This document shows, in pieces, positions 15,633-26,097 of a stretch of DNA of 64,000 nucleotides. Where the stretch lies: positions 3,571,501 to 3,635,500 of the forward strand of contig NZ_AP014936.1 in NCBI RefSeq assembly GCF_002355415.1. Direction: 5' to 3'. A program made the translations under genes and the position numbers. This DNA comes from Sulfurifustis variabilis (lineage in GTDB: Bacteria > Pseudomonadota > Gammaproteobacteria > Acidiferrobacterales > Sulfurifustaceae). Numbering within the stretch: position 1 is the first letter of the stretch; each line of letters begins with the position of its first letter. The notes under the pieces were generated by a model, which had not been told where the DNA came from, searched no databases, and worked only from the letters and a program-made list of their open reading frames with translations.

Positions 15633-17603
15633 ATGGCCTGTCCGATGATCGGCGTACAACCACTAAAAGATCGCCCGGCGCTGGCCGTCAATGCGTTCGG
15701 CCGGCGGCTGTCGGAGTACCGCAGCTGGCGGGAAGAGCTGGCCTCCATCATCAACGAGTACCAGGGCTGGGTCGAAAGCCAGGGGCTCGGGAGCGGGGAG
15801 GACGATCTCAAGGTCTACGAGCTGATCGACGCGCTCAAGTCCGACAGGCTCACGGTCGCCCTGGTCGGCGAGTTCTCCCGGGGCAAGACCGAGCTGATCA
15901 ACGCGATCTTCTTCGCCGAGTACCGCCAGCGGCTCCTCCCCTCGGACGCCGGGCGCACGACCATGTGCCCGATGGAGCTCCTGCACGACGAGAAACAGCC
16001 GCCCTCGGTGCGCCTGCTGCCCATCGAGACGCGCCAGTCCTCGCTCACCATCGCCGAGCTCAAGCGCACGCCCACCCACTGGACCGTGCTGCCCCTCGAC
16101 ACGTCGAGCCCGAAGAAGATGGCGGAGACCTTCGCCCAGATCGTCCAGACGCGCACCGTCCCGATTCGCGAGGCCGAGAACCTGGGGCTCTACAACGCCC
16201 AGGCGCCGGGCGCCGCCGTCCCGAGCGACGGCAAGGTGCAGATCCCGGTCTGGCGCCACGCGATCGTCAACTTTCCCCACCCGCTGCTCAAGCAGGGGCT
16301 GGTGGTCCTCGATACCCCGGGGCTGAACTCGCTCGGCACGGAGCCGGAGCTGACGATGAGCATGCTGCCGTCGGCGCACGCGGTGCTCTTCGTCCTCGCC
16401 GCCGACACCGGGGTGACCAAATCCGACCTCGACGTCTGGACGAACCACGTGTGCGTCGCCAAGCACGCGGCGAGCGAGGGACGGCTCGTCGTGCTCAACA
16501 AGGTCGACGCGCTCTGGGACGAGCTGCGCTCGGACGAGAGCATCTCCGCCACGCTGAACCGCCAGATCGAGGAGACGGCCCGCGCGCTCGGCGTCTCGCG
16601 CGCCCAGATCTTCCCGGTCTCCGCGCAGAAGGGGCTGCTGGGCAAGGTCAAGGCGGACCATGCGCTCATCGCCCGCAGCGGCCTCGACGCCCTGGAGGCG
16701 AAGCTGTCGAGCGACATCGTCGAGGCCAAGCAGGCGCTCCTGCGCGCGAAGATCGCGCGCGAGATCGGCGCGATCGTCGACAACACGCGCGCCATGATCG
16801 AGGCCCGCCTCGCCGCCGTGGACGCGCAGCTCGCCGAGCTCAAGGGCCTCTCCGGCAAGAGCCAGGACGCGATCCAGCAGATGATCAACCGCATGCGCGA
16901 GGAGAAGGCCGCCTACGACAAGACGCTGGCGAGCTTCCAGGCGACCCGCGCGGTGCTGTCCGAGCAGACGAAGGTGCTGCTCGATTACCTGAGCGTCGAG
17001 GCGTTCGACACGCTCATGGCGCGCACGCGCACGGCGATGAAGGAGTCCTGGACCACCCAGGGTCTCAAGGCCGGCATGAAGACGCTGTTCGACGGCGCGA
17101 CCGAGACCATGGAGAAGGCGCACCGCCAGGCCCAGCAGATCGTCGGGCTCGTCAACGCGGTCTACGGCAAGTTCCACGCGGACCACGGCCTCGCCCGGAT
17201 CAAGCCGGTCGATTTCTCGCTCGCGCCCTTCCGCAGCCAGATCCAGCGCCTCTACGACGAGGCCGACGCCTTCCGCAAGAGCCCGGTCATGGTCATGACC
17301 GAGGCGCACTTCGTGATCAAGAAGTTCTTCATCACCCTCGCCTCGCGCGCCCGCCTCGTGTACACCGAATGCAACGCGGCCGCGCGCGACTGGGGCAAGG
17401 CGATCATGGCGCCGATCCTCTCGCAGGTGCGGGAGCACAAGATCATGATGGACCAGCGGCTCGAGAACCTGAAACGCGTGCACGAGAACCTCGACAACGT
17501 CACCGGCCGCATCGCGGACGTCGAGGCGACCAAGCAGAACCTCGAGAACCAGCTCATGATCATCCGCAACATGATGCGCAAGGTCGGGCAGCCGCTGCAC
17601 TGA
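15633..17603 (+). CDS. Dynamin-like GTPase
   Basis: A 656-residue large GTPase of the bacterial dynamin superfamily. G1 is GEFSRGKTELIN (79-90), G3 is VVLDTPGLNSLG, G4 is VVLNKVDALWDE. The GTPase domain is followed by long helices with coiled-coil character (QDAIQQMINRMREEKAAYDK, a C-terminal RIADVEATKQNLENQLMIIR) that would form the stalk. No clear transmembrane paddle is seen, though VIKKFFITLASRARLVY could contact membrane. It stands alone rather than in a tandem pair. An alternative ATG lies four codons downstream. Bacterial relatives remodel or protect membranes; the role here is unknown. Confidence 0.88.
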   Translation: MACPMIGVQPLKDRPALAVNAFGRRLSEYRSWREELASIINEYQGWVESQGLGSGEDDLKVYELIDALKSDRLTVALVGEFSRGKTELINAIFFAEYRQRLLPSDAGRTTMCPMELLHDEKQPPSVRLLPIETRQSSLTIAELKRTPTHWTVLPLDTSSPKKMAETFAQIVQTRTVPIREAENLGLYNAQAPGAAVPSDGKVQIPVWRHAIVNFPHPLLKQGLVVLDTPGLNSLGTEPELTMSMLPSAHAVLFVLAADTGVTKSDLDVWTNHVCVAKHAASEGRLVVLNKVDALWDELRSDESISATLNRQIEETARALGVSRAQIFPVSAQKGLLGKVKADHALIARSGLDALEAKLSSDIVEAKQALLRAKIAREIGAIVDNTRAMIEARLAAVDAQLAELKGLSGKSQDAIQQMINRMREEKAAYDKTLASFQATRAVLSEQTKVLLDYLSVEAFDTLMARTRTAMKESWTTQGLKAGMKTLFDGATETMEKAHRQAQQIVGLVNAVYGKFHADHGLARIKPVDFSLAPFRSQIQRLYDEADAFRKSPVMVMTEAHFVIKKFFITLASRARLVYTECNAAARDWGKAIMAPILSQVREHKIMMDQRLENLKRVHENLDNVTGRIADVEATKQNLENQLMIIRNMMRKVGQPLH

Positions 17604-17788
17604 CAGTACATTGAGAAACGCCATCCACGGCGTTCAACACGCTCGCCGCGGCCCGGTCCGACCGCGCGCCGCCCCGCTCCCCGCCCTCGTCGTCCGTCTC
17701 CGCTCTTTCCCCTGTCCGTGCCACGCGACAACGCTATACTTCGCGCCATTCCTTCGTATGACTGGCCCTTGAGCGACCGCCGCGCCCC

Positions 17789-19363
17789 ATGACCGCGAAG
17801 ATCCCCGCCTGGCGGGCGGTGTGGCTCGCGCTCCGGAGCTGGCGCACGGCCGCCGTCTCGCTCCTGTCCTTCTCCTCCGGCCTCCCCTTGGGCCTCGTCT
17901 GGATCGCGATCCCCACCTGGCTCGCGCGCGAGGGCGTCGACATCAAGATCATCGGGCTCTTCACGCTCGCGCAGGCGCCGTGGAGCTTCAAGTTCCTGTG
18001 GTCCCCGCTCATGGACCGCTATGCGCTGCCGATCCCGAAACTCGGGCGCAAGCTCGGCTGGACGCTGGCGATGCAGGTGGCGCTGCTCGCGCTGACCTTC
18101 GTGCTCGGCGACGTCGCCCGCCACCCGGATGCGATCTGGATCGTCGGCAGCCTGACCCTCGCGATCGCCTTCGCCTCGGCGAGCCAGGACATCGCGATCG
18201 ACGCGTACGCGGTGGAGGTGCTCAGGCCGAACGAGCAGGGCGTGGCCGTGGGCGCCCGCATCGCGATCTACCGCGCGGCCATGTTCGTCGCCGGCGGCCT
18301 CGCGATCACGCTCGCCGGTATGTGGTCCTGGCCGTTCGTGTTCACGCTGATCGCGCTCCTGTACGCGCCGATGCTCTTCGTGACGCTGTTCGCGCCGCGC
18401 TCGGAGGCCGACCGGCTGCACGCGCCCCCGAGCCTGCGCGCGGCCGTGTGGGAACCATTCGTGGGCTTCCTCGCCAAGGCCCGGGCGCTCGAGCTCCTCG
18501 GCTTCGTCGTGCTCTACAAGCTCGCCGACAACCTCGCCGGCGCGCTGGTGCGGCCCTTCCTGGTGCAGGTGGGCTTCGACGACTTCGACGTGGGGGTGGC
18601 GACCGCGACGATCGGGCTCGTCGCGACTCTGGTGGGCACCTTCCTCGGCGGCGTGCTGACGACCGCGATGGGCCTCGGCCACGCCCTCTGGGTGTTCGGC
18701 GGCCTGCAGATCGCCTCGAACCTCGGCTACGTGCTGATCGCCATGGTCGGCGTGGACCGACCGCTCATGTACGCCGCCATGGGCTTCGAGAGCATCACGA
18801 CCGGAATGGGCACCGGGGCGTTCAGCGTGCTGCTGCTGCGCATGACCATGAAGCAGTTCTCGGCGACGCAGTACGCACTCTTCTCGAGCCTGTTCGCGCT
18901 GCCGCGCATCCTCGCCGGACCGGTCACCGGGGTGATGGTCGACGCCATGGGCTGGCGCGACTTCTTCCTCTTCACGATCGCGATCGGCATCCCGGGGCTG
19001 CTGATGCTGCACCGCTTCTCGCCCCTCGGCGTGCGCGACCCCGAGCTCGAGGCGCTCGCGGACATCAGGCCGCGGATACTGACACGAGGCGATCTCGTCC
19101 GGCGCGGCGCCTTAGGCGGCCTCGTCGCCCTCGTCATCGGCGCGTTCTCGGTCGCCGCGCTCGACGCCTTCAAGCGCATGCGCGCCCTCCCCGACGCCGG
19201 CTTCGACCTCATCGCCCCGCTTACCCACCTGCTCGTCCCGACCACGGTCTCCGACTGGCTGAGCGCCGTCGGCGTCCTTCTCTTCGGCTTCACGATCGCG
19301 CTCGCGACGGCCGCGACCGCCGCCGCGCGCTCGAAGAAGGTCGAAGGGAAAAGCAAATTTTGA
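17789..19363 (+). CDS. AmpG-like MFS permease
   Basis: A 524-residue major facilitator protein resembling AmpG, which imports anhydromuropeptides during peptidoglycan recycling. The N-terminal stretch FSSGLPLGLVWIAIPTWLAR, the motif IWIVGSLTLAIAFASASQDI AIDAYAVE with its SQDIAIDAY core, and a C-terminal extension with two extra helices all fit AmpG. About 14 hydrophobic segments are visible. The stop codon lies inside the left arm of a large inverted repeat (19360-19441) that separates it from the convergent ybbP-like gene. Substrate is inferred from family only. Confidence 0.82.
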   Translation: MTAKIPAWRAVWLALRSWRTAAVSLLSFSSGLPLGLVWIAIPTWLAREGVDIKIIGLFTLAQAPWSFKFLWSPLMDRYALPIPKLGRKLGWTLAMQVALLALTFVLGDVARHPDAIWIVGSLTLAIAFASASQDIAIDAYAVEVLRPNEQGVAVGARIAIYRAAMFVAGGLAITLAGMWSWPFVFTLIALLYAPMLFVTLFAPRSEADRLHAPPSLRAAVWEPFVGFLAKARALELLGFVVLYKLADNLAGALVRPFLVQVGFDDFDVGVATATIGLVATLVGTFLGGVLTTAMGLGHALWVFGGLQIASNLGYVLIAMVGVDRPLMYAAMGFESITTGMGTGAFSVLLLRMTMKQFSATQYALFSSLFALPRILAGPVTGVMVDAMGWRDFFLFTIAIGIPGLLMLHRFSPLGVRDPELEALADIRPRILTRGDLVRRGALGGLVALVIGAFSVAALDAFKRMRALPDAGFDLIAPLTHLLVPTTVSDWLSAVGVLLFGFTIALATAATAAARSKKVEGKSKF

Positions 19364-19441
19364 ATGTTGAATGCTCAATGTTGAATTGAAGTGCGCGCGG
19401 CGCGCGCCTCATCAATTCAACATTCACAATTGAACATTCAA
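19360..19441. repeat. Large imperfect inverted repeat between convergent genes
   Basis: Two 30-nt arms (19360-19389 and 19412-19441) match at 26 positions when one is reverse-complemented, around a 22-nt loop rich in GCGC. The arms are built of repeated TTGAATGTT / AATGTTGAATTGA units and are strikingly AT-rich against the local sequence. The position, between two converging genes and covering the stop codon of the first, suits a bidirectional terminator or an intergenic mobile repeat. Confidence 0.8.
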
Positions 19442-19457
19442 TATTGGCGCTTCGCGC

Positions 19458-21946
19458 CTACAGCTCCCGCAGCACCGACAGCGGGCTCGCACGCACGACG
19501 CGCCGGGTGCCGAGGAAGCCCGCGAGCCCCACGATCAGGGCGCCCGCGAGCGGCGCGATCACCCACAGCGGCCACTTGAACGCGTAGTCGAGGTCGAAGA
19601 CGCGCGTGTAGAGGGCGGCCGCGATGAGCTCCGTCCCGATCGCCGCGAGCAGCCCCGCGAGCAGACCGAGCACCGCGAACTCCGCGACGTGGCCCGCCCG
19701 CAGCTGCCCGCGGCTTGCCCCGAGCGTGCGCAGCAGCGCGCCCTCGTGGAAGCGCTCGTCGAGCGTGCTGTTCAGCGCCGCATAGAGCACGGCGAAGCCG
19801 GCGGCGAGGACGAAGAGCAGGATGAACTCGATCGCGAGCGTCGCCTGCTGAAGGAGCGAGCGCACCTGCGCCAGCACGCGATCGGTCTCGAGCACGGTGA
19901 CCGCCGGGAAGGCGCGCACGAGGCTCCCGAGCAACGGCTTGCGCCCGGCCGGGAGATAGAAGCTCGTGAGCCAGGTCGCGGGGTACGCGTCGAGCGCACC
20001 CGGCGGGAAGATCATGTAGAAGTTCGGATGGAACGAGTCCCACTGCACGCGCCGCAGGCTCTGCACGCGCGCCTCGAGCTCCTGTCCGCCGATCGAGAAC
20101 GTGAGCCGATCCCCCGGGCGGATCCCGAGGCGCGCGGCGAGCTGCGCTTCCACCGAGACGGCATCGGCATCCTGGTCCGGCTGCCACCACCGTCCCTCCG
20201 CGACGCTGTTGTCCTCCGGCAGCGCCGCGCTCCAGCTGAGATTCAGCTCGCGCTGCAACGCGCCGTCGCCGCGCGCCTCCTTGGTCACGGCGCGGCGGAC
20301 CGGCGCGCCGTTGATCTCGATCAGCCGCCCGCGGACCATCGGGTAGATCGCGCTCGCGCGGATGTCGTTGTCCCGGAAGAAGGCGTCGAGCCGCTGCACG
20401 TCCTCGGGCAGGATGTTGAACGCGAAGTGGTTCGGCGCGTCGGCGGGGAGCTGCGTCTGCCACGTCGCGAGGAGATCGCCGCGCACGAGGGCGATCAGCG
20501 CCATCGCCATGAACGCGAGCCCGAAGGCGAGCACCTGCCCGACGGTCGCGCCGCTCCGCCGCCAGAGGTTGTTCATCCCGAAACGCCAGGCGACGCCGAC
20601 GTGGCGGTGCAGCCGCCGTCCGAGGCGCAGGAGCGTGTGGGCGAGGAGCGCGAGCACGGCGGCGGCGCCGAGCGCGCCGCCGAGGACCGATGCGGTCAGC
20701 GTGAAGTCCCCGGTGTAGCGCCAGAGGAGCGCGACGACGGCGACCCCCGCGGCTCCGTAGACGAACCATCCGCTCGCCGGCAGCGGGACGAGATCCCGGC
20801 GGAGCACGCGCAGCGGCGGCACGCGCTTCAACCGCAGCACGGGCGGCAGGGCGAATCCGGCAAGCACCACGAGCGCCGTCGCGAGTCCGGCGACCAGCGG
20901 TCCGGGTCCGGGCGGGGGCAGGCGCGGGGGCAGCCAGTCCTTGAGCATAAAGAGCAGCGCCTCCTGGGCCGCCCAGCCGATCGCGCCGCCGAGCGCCGCG
21001 GCGACGAGCGCCAGAACGAGGAGCTGAGGCAGATAGAGCGCGAGGATGTCGCGCTGCGCGGCGCCCAGGCAACGGAGCATCGCGCTCACGTCGTAGTGGC
21101 GCTCGCTGTAGCGCCGCGCCGCCATGGCGATGGCGACGGCCGCGAGCACCACGGCGATCAGGCTCGCTAGGCCGAGATAGCGCTCGGCGCGTCCGAGCGC
21201 GCGCCCGACGGAGGCGTTGCCCGAGCGCGGGTCGTGCAGCTCCTCGTGGCGATCGAGCCGCGGGCGCAGCCACGCGCCGAAGCCTTCGAGCGCGGCGGCA
21301 TCGCCGGCGTAGAGCGCGCGCCAGGTGACCCGGCTCCCGGGCTGGACGACCTCGGTGCGGGCGAGGTCGTCGTGGTGGATGAGCACGCGCGGCGCGAGCG
21401 CGAAGAAGTTGCCGGCGCGCGTCGGCTCCTGCGTCACCACGCGCGTGACGGTGAATCCGGCCGCGCCGATCTCGAGGCGCCCGCCGACCTCGATCCCCAG
21501 CGCGGCGAGGAGGCGGGCCTCGACCCAGGCGGTGCCCGGCGCCGGGATCTCGTTCGTTGCGGCGTCCTCGGTGTACGGCTGCGGCGCGACCCGCAGGCTG
21601 CCTCGCAGCGGGTAGCCCGGCGAGACCGCATGCACCGCGCTCAGCTGGAGCTTCTCGCCGCTCACCGCGACACTCGCGAACTCCGCGGTGTGCGCCGTCT
21701 CGAGCCCCCTCGCTGCCGCTTCGTTCAGCGACTCCGGGGAAAGCGGCTGCGAACTCGCCAGGATCAGATCCGCCCCGAGCAGATCGGCCGATTGCTCGCT
21801 CATCGCCCGCTCGATGCGGTTTCCGAAGAAGCCGATCGTGGTCGCCGCCGCGACGGCGACGACCAGCGCGGCGACGAGAAGCGTGAGCTCCCCCGAGCGC
21901 CAGTCGCGCGCGAGGAGCTTGAGCGCGAGGGCGGTCCTTCCGCGCA

Positions 21947-21947
<1 letters not shown>
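19458..21947 (-). CDS. ybbP: FtsX-like ABC transporter permease (YbbP type)
   Basis: An 829-residue permease with two FtsX units. Hydrophobic segments include LTLLVAALVVAVAAATTIGF at the N-terminus, YLGLASLIAVVLAAVAIAMA and LPQLLVLALVAAALGGAIGW in the middle, and AIEFILLFVLAAGFAVLYAA and LLAGLLAAIGTELIAAALY at the C-terminus, with large periplasmic domains between. It partners the ATPase encoded immediately upstream (stop and start share one base, TGATG). The YbbA-YbbP pair next to tesA mirrors E. coli; the substrate is unproven, with lipid or envelope handling inferred. Confidence 0.9.
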
Positions 21948-22610
<663 letters not shown>

Positions 22611-22639
<29 letters not shown>

Positions 22640-23246
22640 TTCTCTCCGCCTTGTCTTCGTTCTCGCGCTACTGCTCGCGCCGGGCGCCGTGCTCGCGCGC
22701 ACGATCCTGGTCGTCGGCGACAGCCTGAGCGCGTCCTACGGGATCGACGTCGAATCGGGTTGGGTGGCGCGGCTTCAGCAGCGGCTCGAGGAGCACAAGC
22801 TCAATTATAAGGTGATCAACGCCAGCATCAGCGGCGACACGACCGCGAACGGCCGGGTGCGCCTCCCCCGCGCGCTGGCGCAGCACGAGCCCGCGGTCGT
22901 CGTCCTCGAGCTCGGCGGCAACGACGGGCTGCGCGGCCTCCCGCTCGAGGAGATGAAGCGCAACCTCGCCGCCATGATCGAGGAATCGAAGAAGAGCGGC
23001 GCCGAGGTGGTGCTGATCGGCATCCGCCTGCCCCCGAACTATGGACCGCGCTACAACGAAAGGTTCCGGGCCGTCTACGAGGATCTCGCCGCCCGCTACC
23101 GCCTGCCGCTGGTGCCCTTCCTGCTCGACGGCGTATACGAGCAGGACGGCCTCATGCAGCCGGACGGCATCCACCCGACCGCCGCCGCGCAGGCGCGCAT
23201 GCTGGACAACGTCTGGCCGAAGCTCCGGCCGGTCCTGAAGCGATAA
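22611..23246 (+). CDS. tesA: SGNH/GDSL arylesterase / lysophospholipase TesA
   Basis: A periplasmic thioesterase/lysophospholipase of about 211 residues with a signal peptide (LRLVFVLALLLAPGAVLA). The four SGNH blocks are clear: VVGDSLSASYGI (catalytic Ser), NASISGDTTANG, VVLELGGNDGLRG and DGIHPTAAAQ (Asp-His). The ATG at 22611 overlaps the divergent ybbA start by 29 bp. A start nearer the signal peptide would need a rare codon, so the overlap may be real. The tesA-ybbAP divergence is conserved in gammaproteobacteria. Confidence 0.93.
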
Positions 23247-23310
23247 CCGCCCGCCGTCGATTGTCGGCATTGAGACCGAGGGAAGGTCTCCGGCAGATTG
23301 AGGCTTTCCG

Positions 23311-23703
23311 GTGCGAGACATCGTCGAGTATCCGGTGAGCATCCCGGGCACCATCCTGAGATCCGACAAGCACGCACAGCGTCTCTGGAAAAAGGCGCAC
23401 GACAGCGCCGTGCGCACCTACGGCGAGGGCGGCCGCGCCCACCGGGTCGCCTACGCCGCCCTCAAGCACGAGTACCGGAAGTCGGGCGACAAGTGGGTGC
23501 CGAAGGGCTGGAAGGGCCCCTCCGATCCGCAGGCTGCGCAGGGAGCCGGCGCGAAGCCGAAGCCGACTGCACGCGGCAAGGTGGCGGGCACCGAGAAGGA
23601 AGCCCGGCGCAAGGCGAAGGAGGCGCGGAGCGAGTACGCGCGCGACTACCGTCGGCGCCGATCGCGCGCTTCGACGAAGAAATCCGGCCGCAGAAAGAAG
23701 TGA
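23311..23703 (+). CDS. chaB: ChaB family protein with basic tail
   Basis: Residues 14-66 match the ChaB core: a HAQRLWKKAHDSAVRTYGEG helix, then AHRVAYAALKHEYRKSGDKW with the conserved AH-VAWAAVK pattern. E. coli ChaB was named as a regulator of the ChaA cation antiporter, with weak evidence. Here the core is followed by about 60 residues that are almost all Lys, Arg, Ala and Glu (EKEARRKAKEARSEYARDYR), suggesting nucleic-acid binding. The start is GTG at 23311. A strong terminator follows. Confidence 0.82.
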   Translation: MRDIVEYPVSIPGTILRSDKHAQRLWKKAHDSAVRTYGEGGRAHRVAYAALKHEYRKSGDKWVPKGWKGPSDPQAAQGAGAKPKPTARGKVAGTEKEARRKAKEARSEYARDYRRRRSRASTKKSGRRKK

Positions 23704-23713
23704 GACGACAGGC

Positions 23714-23736
23714 AAAGAGCCCGCGCGGGCTCTTTT
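23714..23736 (+). terminator. Rho-independent terminator after chaB
   Basis: Perfect stem AAAGAGCCCGC with GCGGGCTCTTT and almost no loop, ending in TTTT. It lies 11 bases after the chaB stop. The convergent lipoprotein gene begins beyond it, and the A-run on the other flank lets it work in both directions. Confidence 0.85.
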
Positions 23737-23760
23737 GCTTTACTGCGATTCCTCGCCCGG

Positions 23761-24315
23761 TCAGAGCGACGCGTACGCGGACCTCGGTTCCGAGCCGCGC
23801 AGGATCTGGATCACGGTGAGCACGGCGAACTCCTCGTAGAGTCCGCTCAGGAGCTCCGCCGGCGCGTTCGTGTCTCCGAGCGCGTACGAGGCGTAGACGT
23901 CGAACGCGTACAGCGGCCGGCCGGACGGTTGCTTGAGCGTCACCTTGCCGGTCACGACGTTGCCCGCGCCCTTCGCCGATCGGCCCCACTTCGGCTGCGG
24001 CCCGAGCCGCACGTCCGTCACCTCGACGGTGACGCTGTAGCCGCTGCCGCGATCGAAGAGCTGCTGCTCCTTCAGCGCGCCCAGCACGGTCTGCTCGAAG
24101 CGACGGAGGTCGAACGTGCCCTCCTCCGCGAGCTTCACCTGAACGCTCGGGCTCATGCTCACGCGCAGCGCGCCGAACTTCTGGCCCTGATACTGCCACT
24201 GGGTCGACGTATTCTGCTCGCGGCTCGCCGTGCTCGCGCAGGCGGCGAGGCCGAGGGCGAGCAGCAGCGCGAGAAAGGCTTTCACGACTGTTTTTCCTGG
24301 ACGCACGACGCGCAT
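23761..24315 (-). CDS. Lipoprotein, DUF4410-like (paralogue 1)
   Basis: A 184-residue predicted lipoprotein with lipobox LAAC (Cys about residue 26) after VKAFLALLLALGLAACA. The body has alternating strands (ALRVSMSPSVQVKL, YSVTVEVTDVRLGPQ) and resembles DUF4410-type outer-membrane-associated lipoproteins. A GTG at 24285 with AGGAAA upstream would give a more normal signal peptide than the ATG at 24315. It is clearly paralogous to the next gene: QGQKFGALRVSMSP against GGQQFGAVRVTLTP. Function unknown. Confidence 0.75.
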   Translation of the reverse strand: MRVVRPGKTVVKAFLALLLALGLAACASTASREQNTSTQWQYQGQKFGALRVSMSPSVQVKLAEEGTFDLRRFEQTVLGALKEQQLFDRGSGYSVTVEVTDVRLGPQPKWGRSAKGAGNVVTGKVTLKQPSGRPLYAFDVYASYALGDTNAPAELLSGLYEEFAVLTVIQILRGSEPRSAYASL

Positions 24316-24462
24316 CTCCGAAAGGACTCTTGCCCGTACTTTGCAAAACGCATGCCCAGCTAACTCTAGGCAAGGCGTCGGGAACGCGCGGGCGCGGAGC
24401 GCGAAAAAATTTCCGGCCCGGCGAACTGGACAAGCGCCGGCGGTTGGACTACGGGGAGGCGG

Positions 24463-25020
24463 TCAGGGAGTCGGCGCGCGGGGCGGCGACGCGGCGAGGG
24501 CGGGGCCGGCGCCGTTCAGGATCTCTTTCACCGTGAGCTCGGCGAACTCGTCGTAGAGCCATTCGGTGCGCACGCTCGCGGGCAGCGTGACCCATCCGGC
24601 GAGGGCGTTGTACGCCTTGACCACGAAACTGTGCAGTCGCCGGCCGCTCGCGGGCTGGCGCACCGTGACGTGACCCACCACGCGGTCCGCGCCGTACACG
24701 AAGCTCAGCATGAACGCCCAGAAGGTCGAGCGCACGCGGAGGTCGGTCACCTGCACGTCCAGCTGGTACGGACTCTCCCGGCTGAGCAGCCCGCGCGTCT
24801 CCAGCGCCTGCGCCATCGCCGCCTCGAGCTGCCAGGGGTCGAACTCGGTGTGGTCCTCGAGCTTTCGTTCGGCCTTCGGCGTCAACGTCACGCGCACGGC
24901 GCCGAACTGCTGGCCGCCGTAGTACCAGTCCGCGCCCGGGCGGCGCGTGACGGTGCTCGCGCAGGCAACCAGCCCGAGCACGAGCACGACGAGCAGGCCC
25001 CACCCGATCTTCGCGTTCAC
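24463..25020 (-). CDS. Lipoprotein, DUF4410-like (paralogue 2)
   Basis: A 185-residue lipoprotein starting at GTG with AGAGGGAAG upstream; lipobox LVACAS (Cys about residue 20). It shares the layout and many residues with the following gene, including ADWYYGGQQFGAVRVTLTP near the N-terminus and LYDEFAELTVKEILNG near the C-terminus (against LYEEFAVLTVIQILRG). The tandem pair arose by duplication, followed by clear divergence. Cell-surface role unknown. Confidence 0.75.
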   Translation of the reverse strand: MNAKIGWGLLVVLVLGLVACASTVTRRPGADWYYGGQQFGAVRVTLTPKAERKLEDHTEFDPWQLEAAMAQALETRGLLSRESPYQLDVQVTDLRVRSTFWAFMLSFVYGADRVVGHVTVRQPASGRRLHSFVVKAYNALAGWVTLPASVRTEWLYDEFAELTVKEILNGAGPALAASPPRAPTP

Positions 25021-25159
25021 GCGTCTTCCCTCTCTGTTCGCGGTGCCGCGACGCCGTGCAACGCCGACACGGTCCCAGGGGTCATCGCGGGCGGCCGCTC
25101 CCGATTTGCGGCCGATTCGGTGAGAATACGCCCTTCATCGATAGCGCGTTACGGAGCCC

Positions 25160-25426
25160 ATGGCAAGAGTCAAGGTCTACGGGACGGGCGTGTGCCCGCT
25201 GTGTCAGAAAACCAAGGTCCTGCTGCGCAAGTGGCAGGTGCCCTTCGACGAGGTGCGGATCGACCTCGACAAGTCGGCGCTGCGCGAGTTCGCGGAGGTC
25301 ACGAACAACGCCCGGACGGTGCCGCAGATCGTGATCGACGGCCGGTGCATCGGCGGCTTCACCGAGCTGACCGAGCTGCACATGGAGGGTGGGCTCGACG
25401 GGCTCATCGAGGGGGAGACCGGCTAG
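25160..25426 (+). CDS. grxC: Glutaredoxin
   Basis: An 88-residue glutaredoxin of GrxC size with VYGTGVCPLCQKTKVLLRKW (active site C-P-L-C, residues 12-15 instead of the usual CPYC), the cis-Pro segment RTVPQIVIDG, and GGFTELTELH for glutathione binding. It reduces disulfides using glutathione. The Leu in place of Tyr is a modest departure. Its 3' end overlaps the convergent membrane protein gene by 23 bp. Confidence 0.9.
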   Translation: MARVKVYGTGVCPLCQKTKVLLRKWQVPFDEVRIDLDKSALREFAEVTNNARTVPQIVIDGRCIGGFTELTELHMEGGLDGLIEGETG

Positions 25427-26072
25427 GGCCGTCCTCCCTTCCGGGCCGTGGTCCCGGCCACTTTCGGAGCAGCCGGTCGGTCGGCAGGTAGACGACCAGC
25501 GGAAAGGCCGCCATCAGGAACCCCACCCACAGCCAGCCGGGCATCCACGGTTGAGGGACATGGTCTCCCCAGCCAAGCGCCCAGTTGACGTTGTTCTCCG
25601 GGGTCGCGACGAGCGCGCTCGCCGGCAGCACCGCCCACGCGAGCAGCGTCTGCGCGCGCAGCGCGCGCTCGTCGTAGCCGAGGCGGTACACCGTCCAGAG
25701 CAACAGGGGCGGCAGGAAGACATGGAAGAGCGACAGACCGCGCACGGCCAGCGGTATCGACGGGTCGAACATGTAGCCGGCGAGGCCGACGACGTCCGTG
25801 CCGGTGAGGAGCTTGCCGAAAAATCCGACGTTCCAGGCGAGCTCCGGCAGCAGCACCCCGAGCGCCATCATGCTCGCGAGCAGCCGGTGCTCGAACCAGA
25901 GCACGATCAGCACGCCGAAGAGCGCGACGTCCGAGAACCAGAGAAAGTTGGCCGGTCCGTGCGCGACCCAGTAGACCGGGACGAGCAGCCCGACGAAGAC
26001 CGTGTAGGGAACCTTGATCCAGGGCGGGAAGTGGCCGTCCAGCGCCTTCCGCCAACCGAGCTCCGCCGTCAT
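25404..26072 (-). CDS. Polytopic membrane protein of unknown function
   Basis: A 222-residue protein with about six hydrophobic segments (VPYTVFVGLLVPVYWVAHG, VALFGVLIVLWFEHRLLASM, LFHVFLPPLLLWTVYRLGY, LWVGFLMAAFPLVVYLPTD). It has conserved-looking polar stretches such as TPENNVNWALGWG. I cannot assign a family with certainty; the composition is that of small integral membrane proteins. The end overlaps grxC by 23 bp and the start lies 168 bp downstream of nothing but the DUF455 gene end, so the two may be co-transcribed. Confidence 0.7.
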   Translation of the reverse strand: MTAELGWRKALDGHFPPWIKVPYTVFVGLLVPVYWVAHGPANFLWFSDVALFGVLIVLWFEHRLLASMMALGVLLPELAWNVGFFGKLLTGTDVVGLAGYMFDPSIPLAVRGLSLFHVFLPPLLLWTVYRLGYDERALRAQTLLAWAVLPASALVATPENNVNWALGWGDHVPQPWMPGWLWVGFLMAAFPLVVYLPTDRLLRKWPGPRPGREDGPSRSPPR

Positions 26073-26097
26073 GCGACCCTCCGGGATCGCGAGCAGT

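Noticed and set aside
15663-17624. 653-codon minus-strand frame opposite the dynamin-like gene
   Set aside because: Mirror of the GTPase gene; no start context and no motif.
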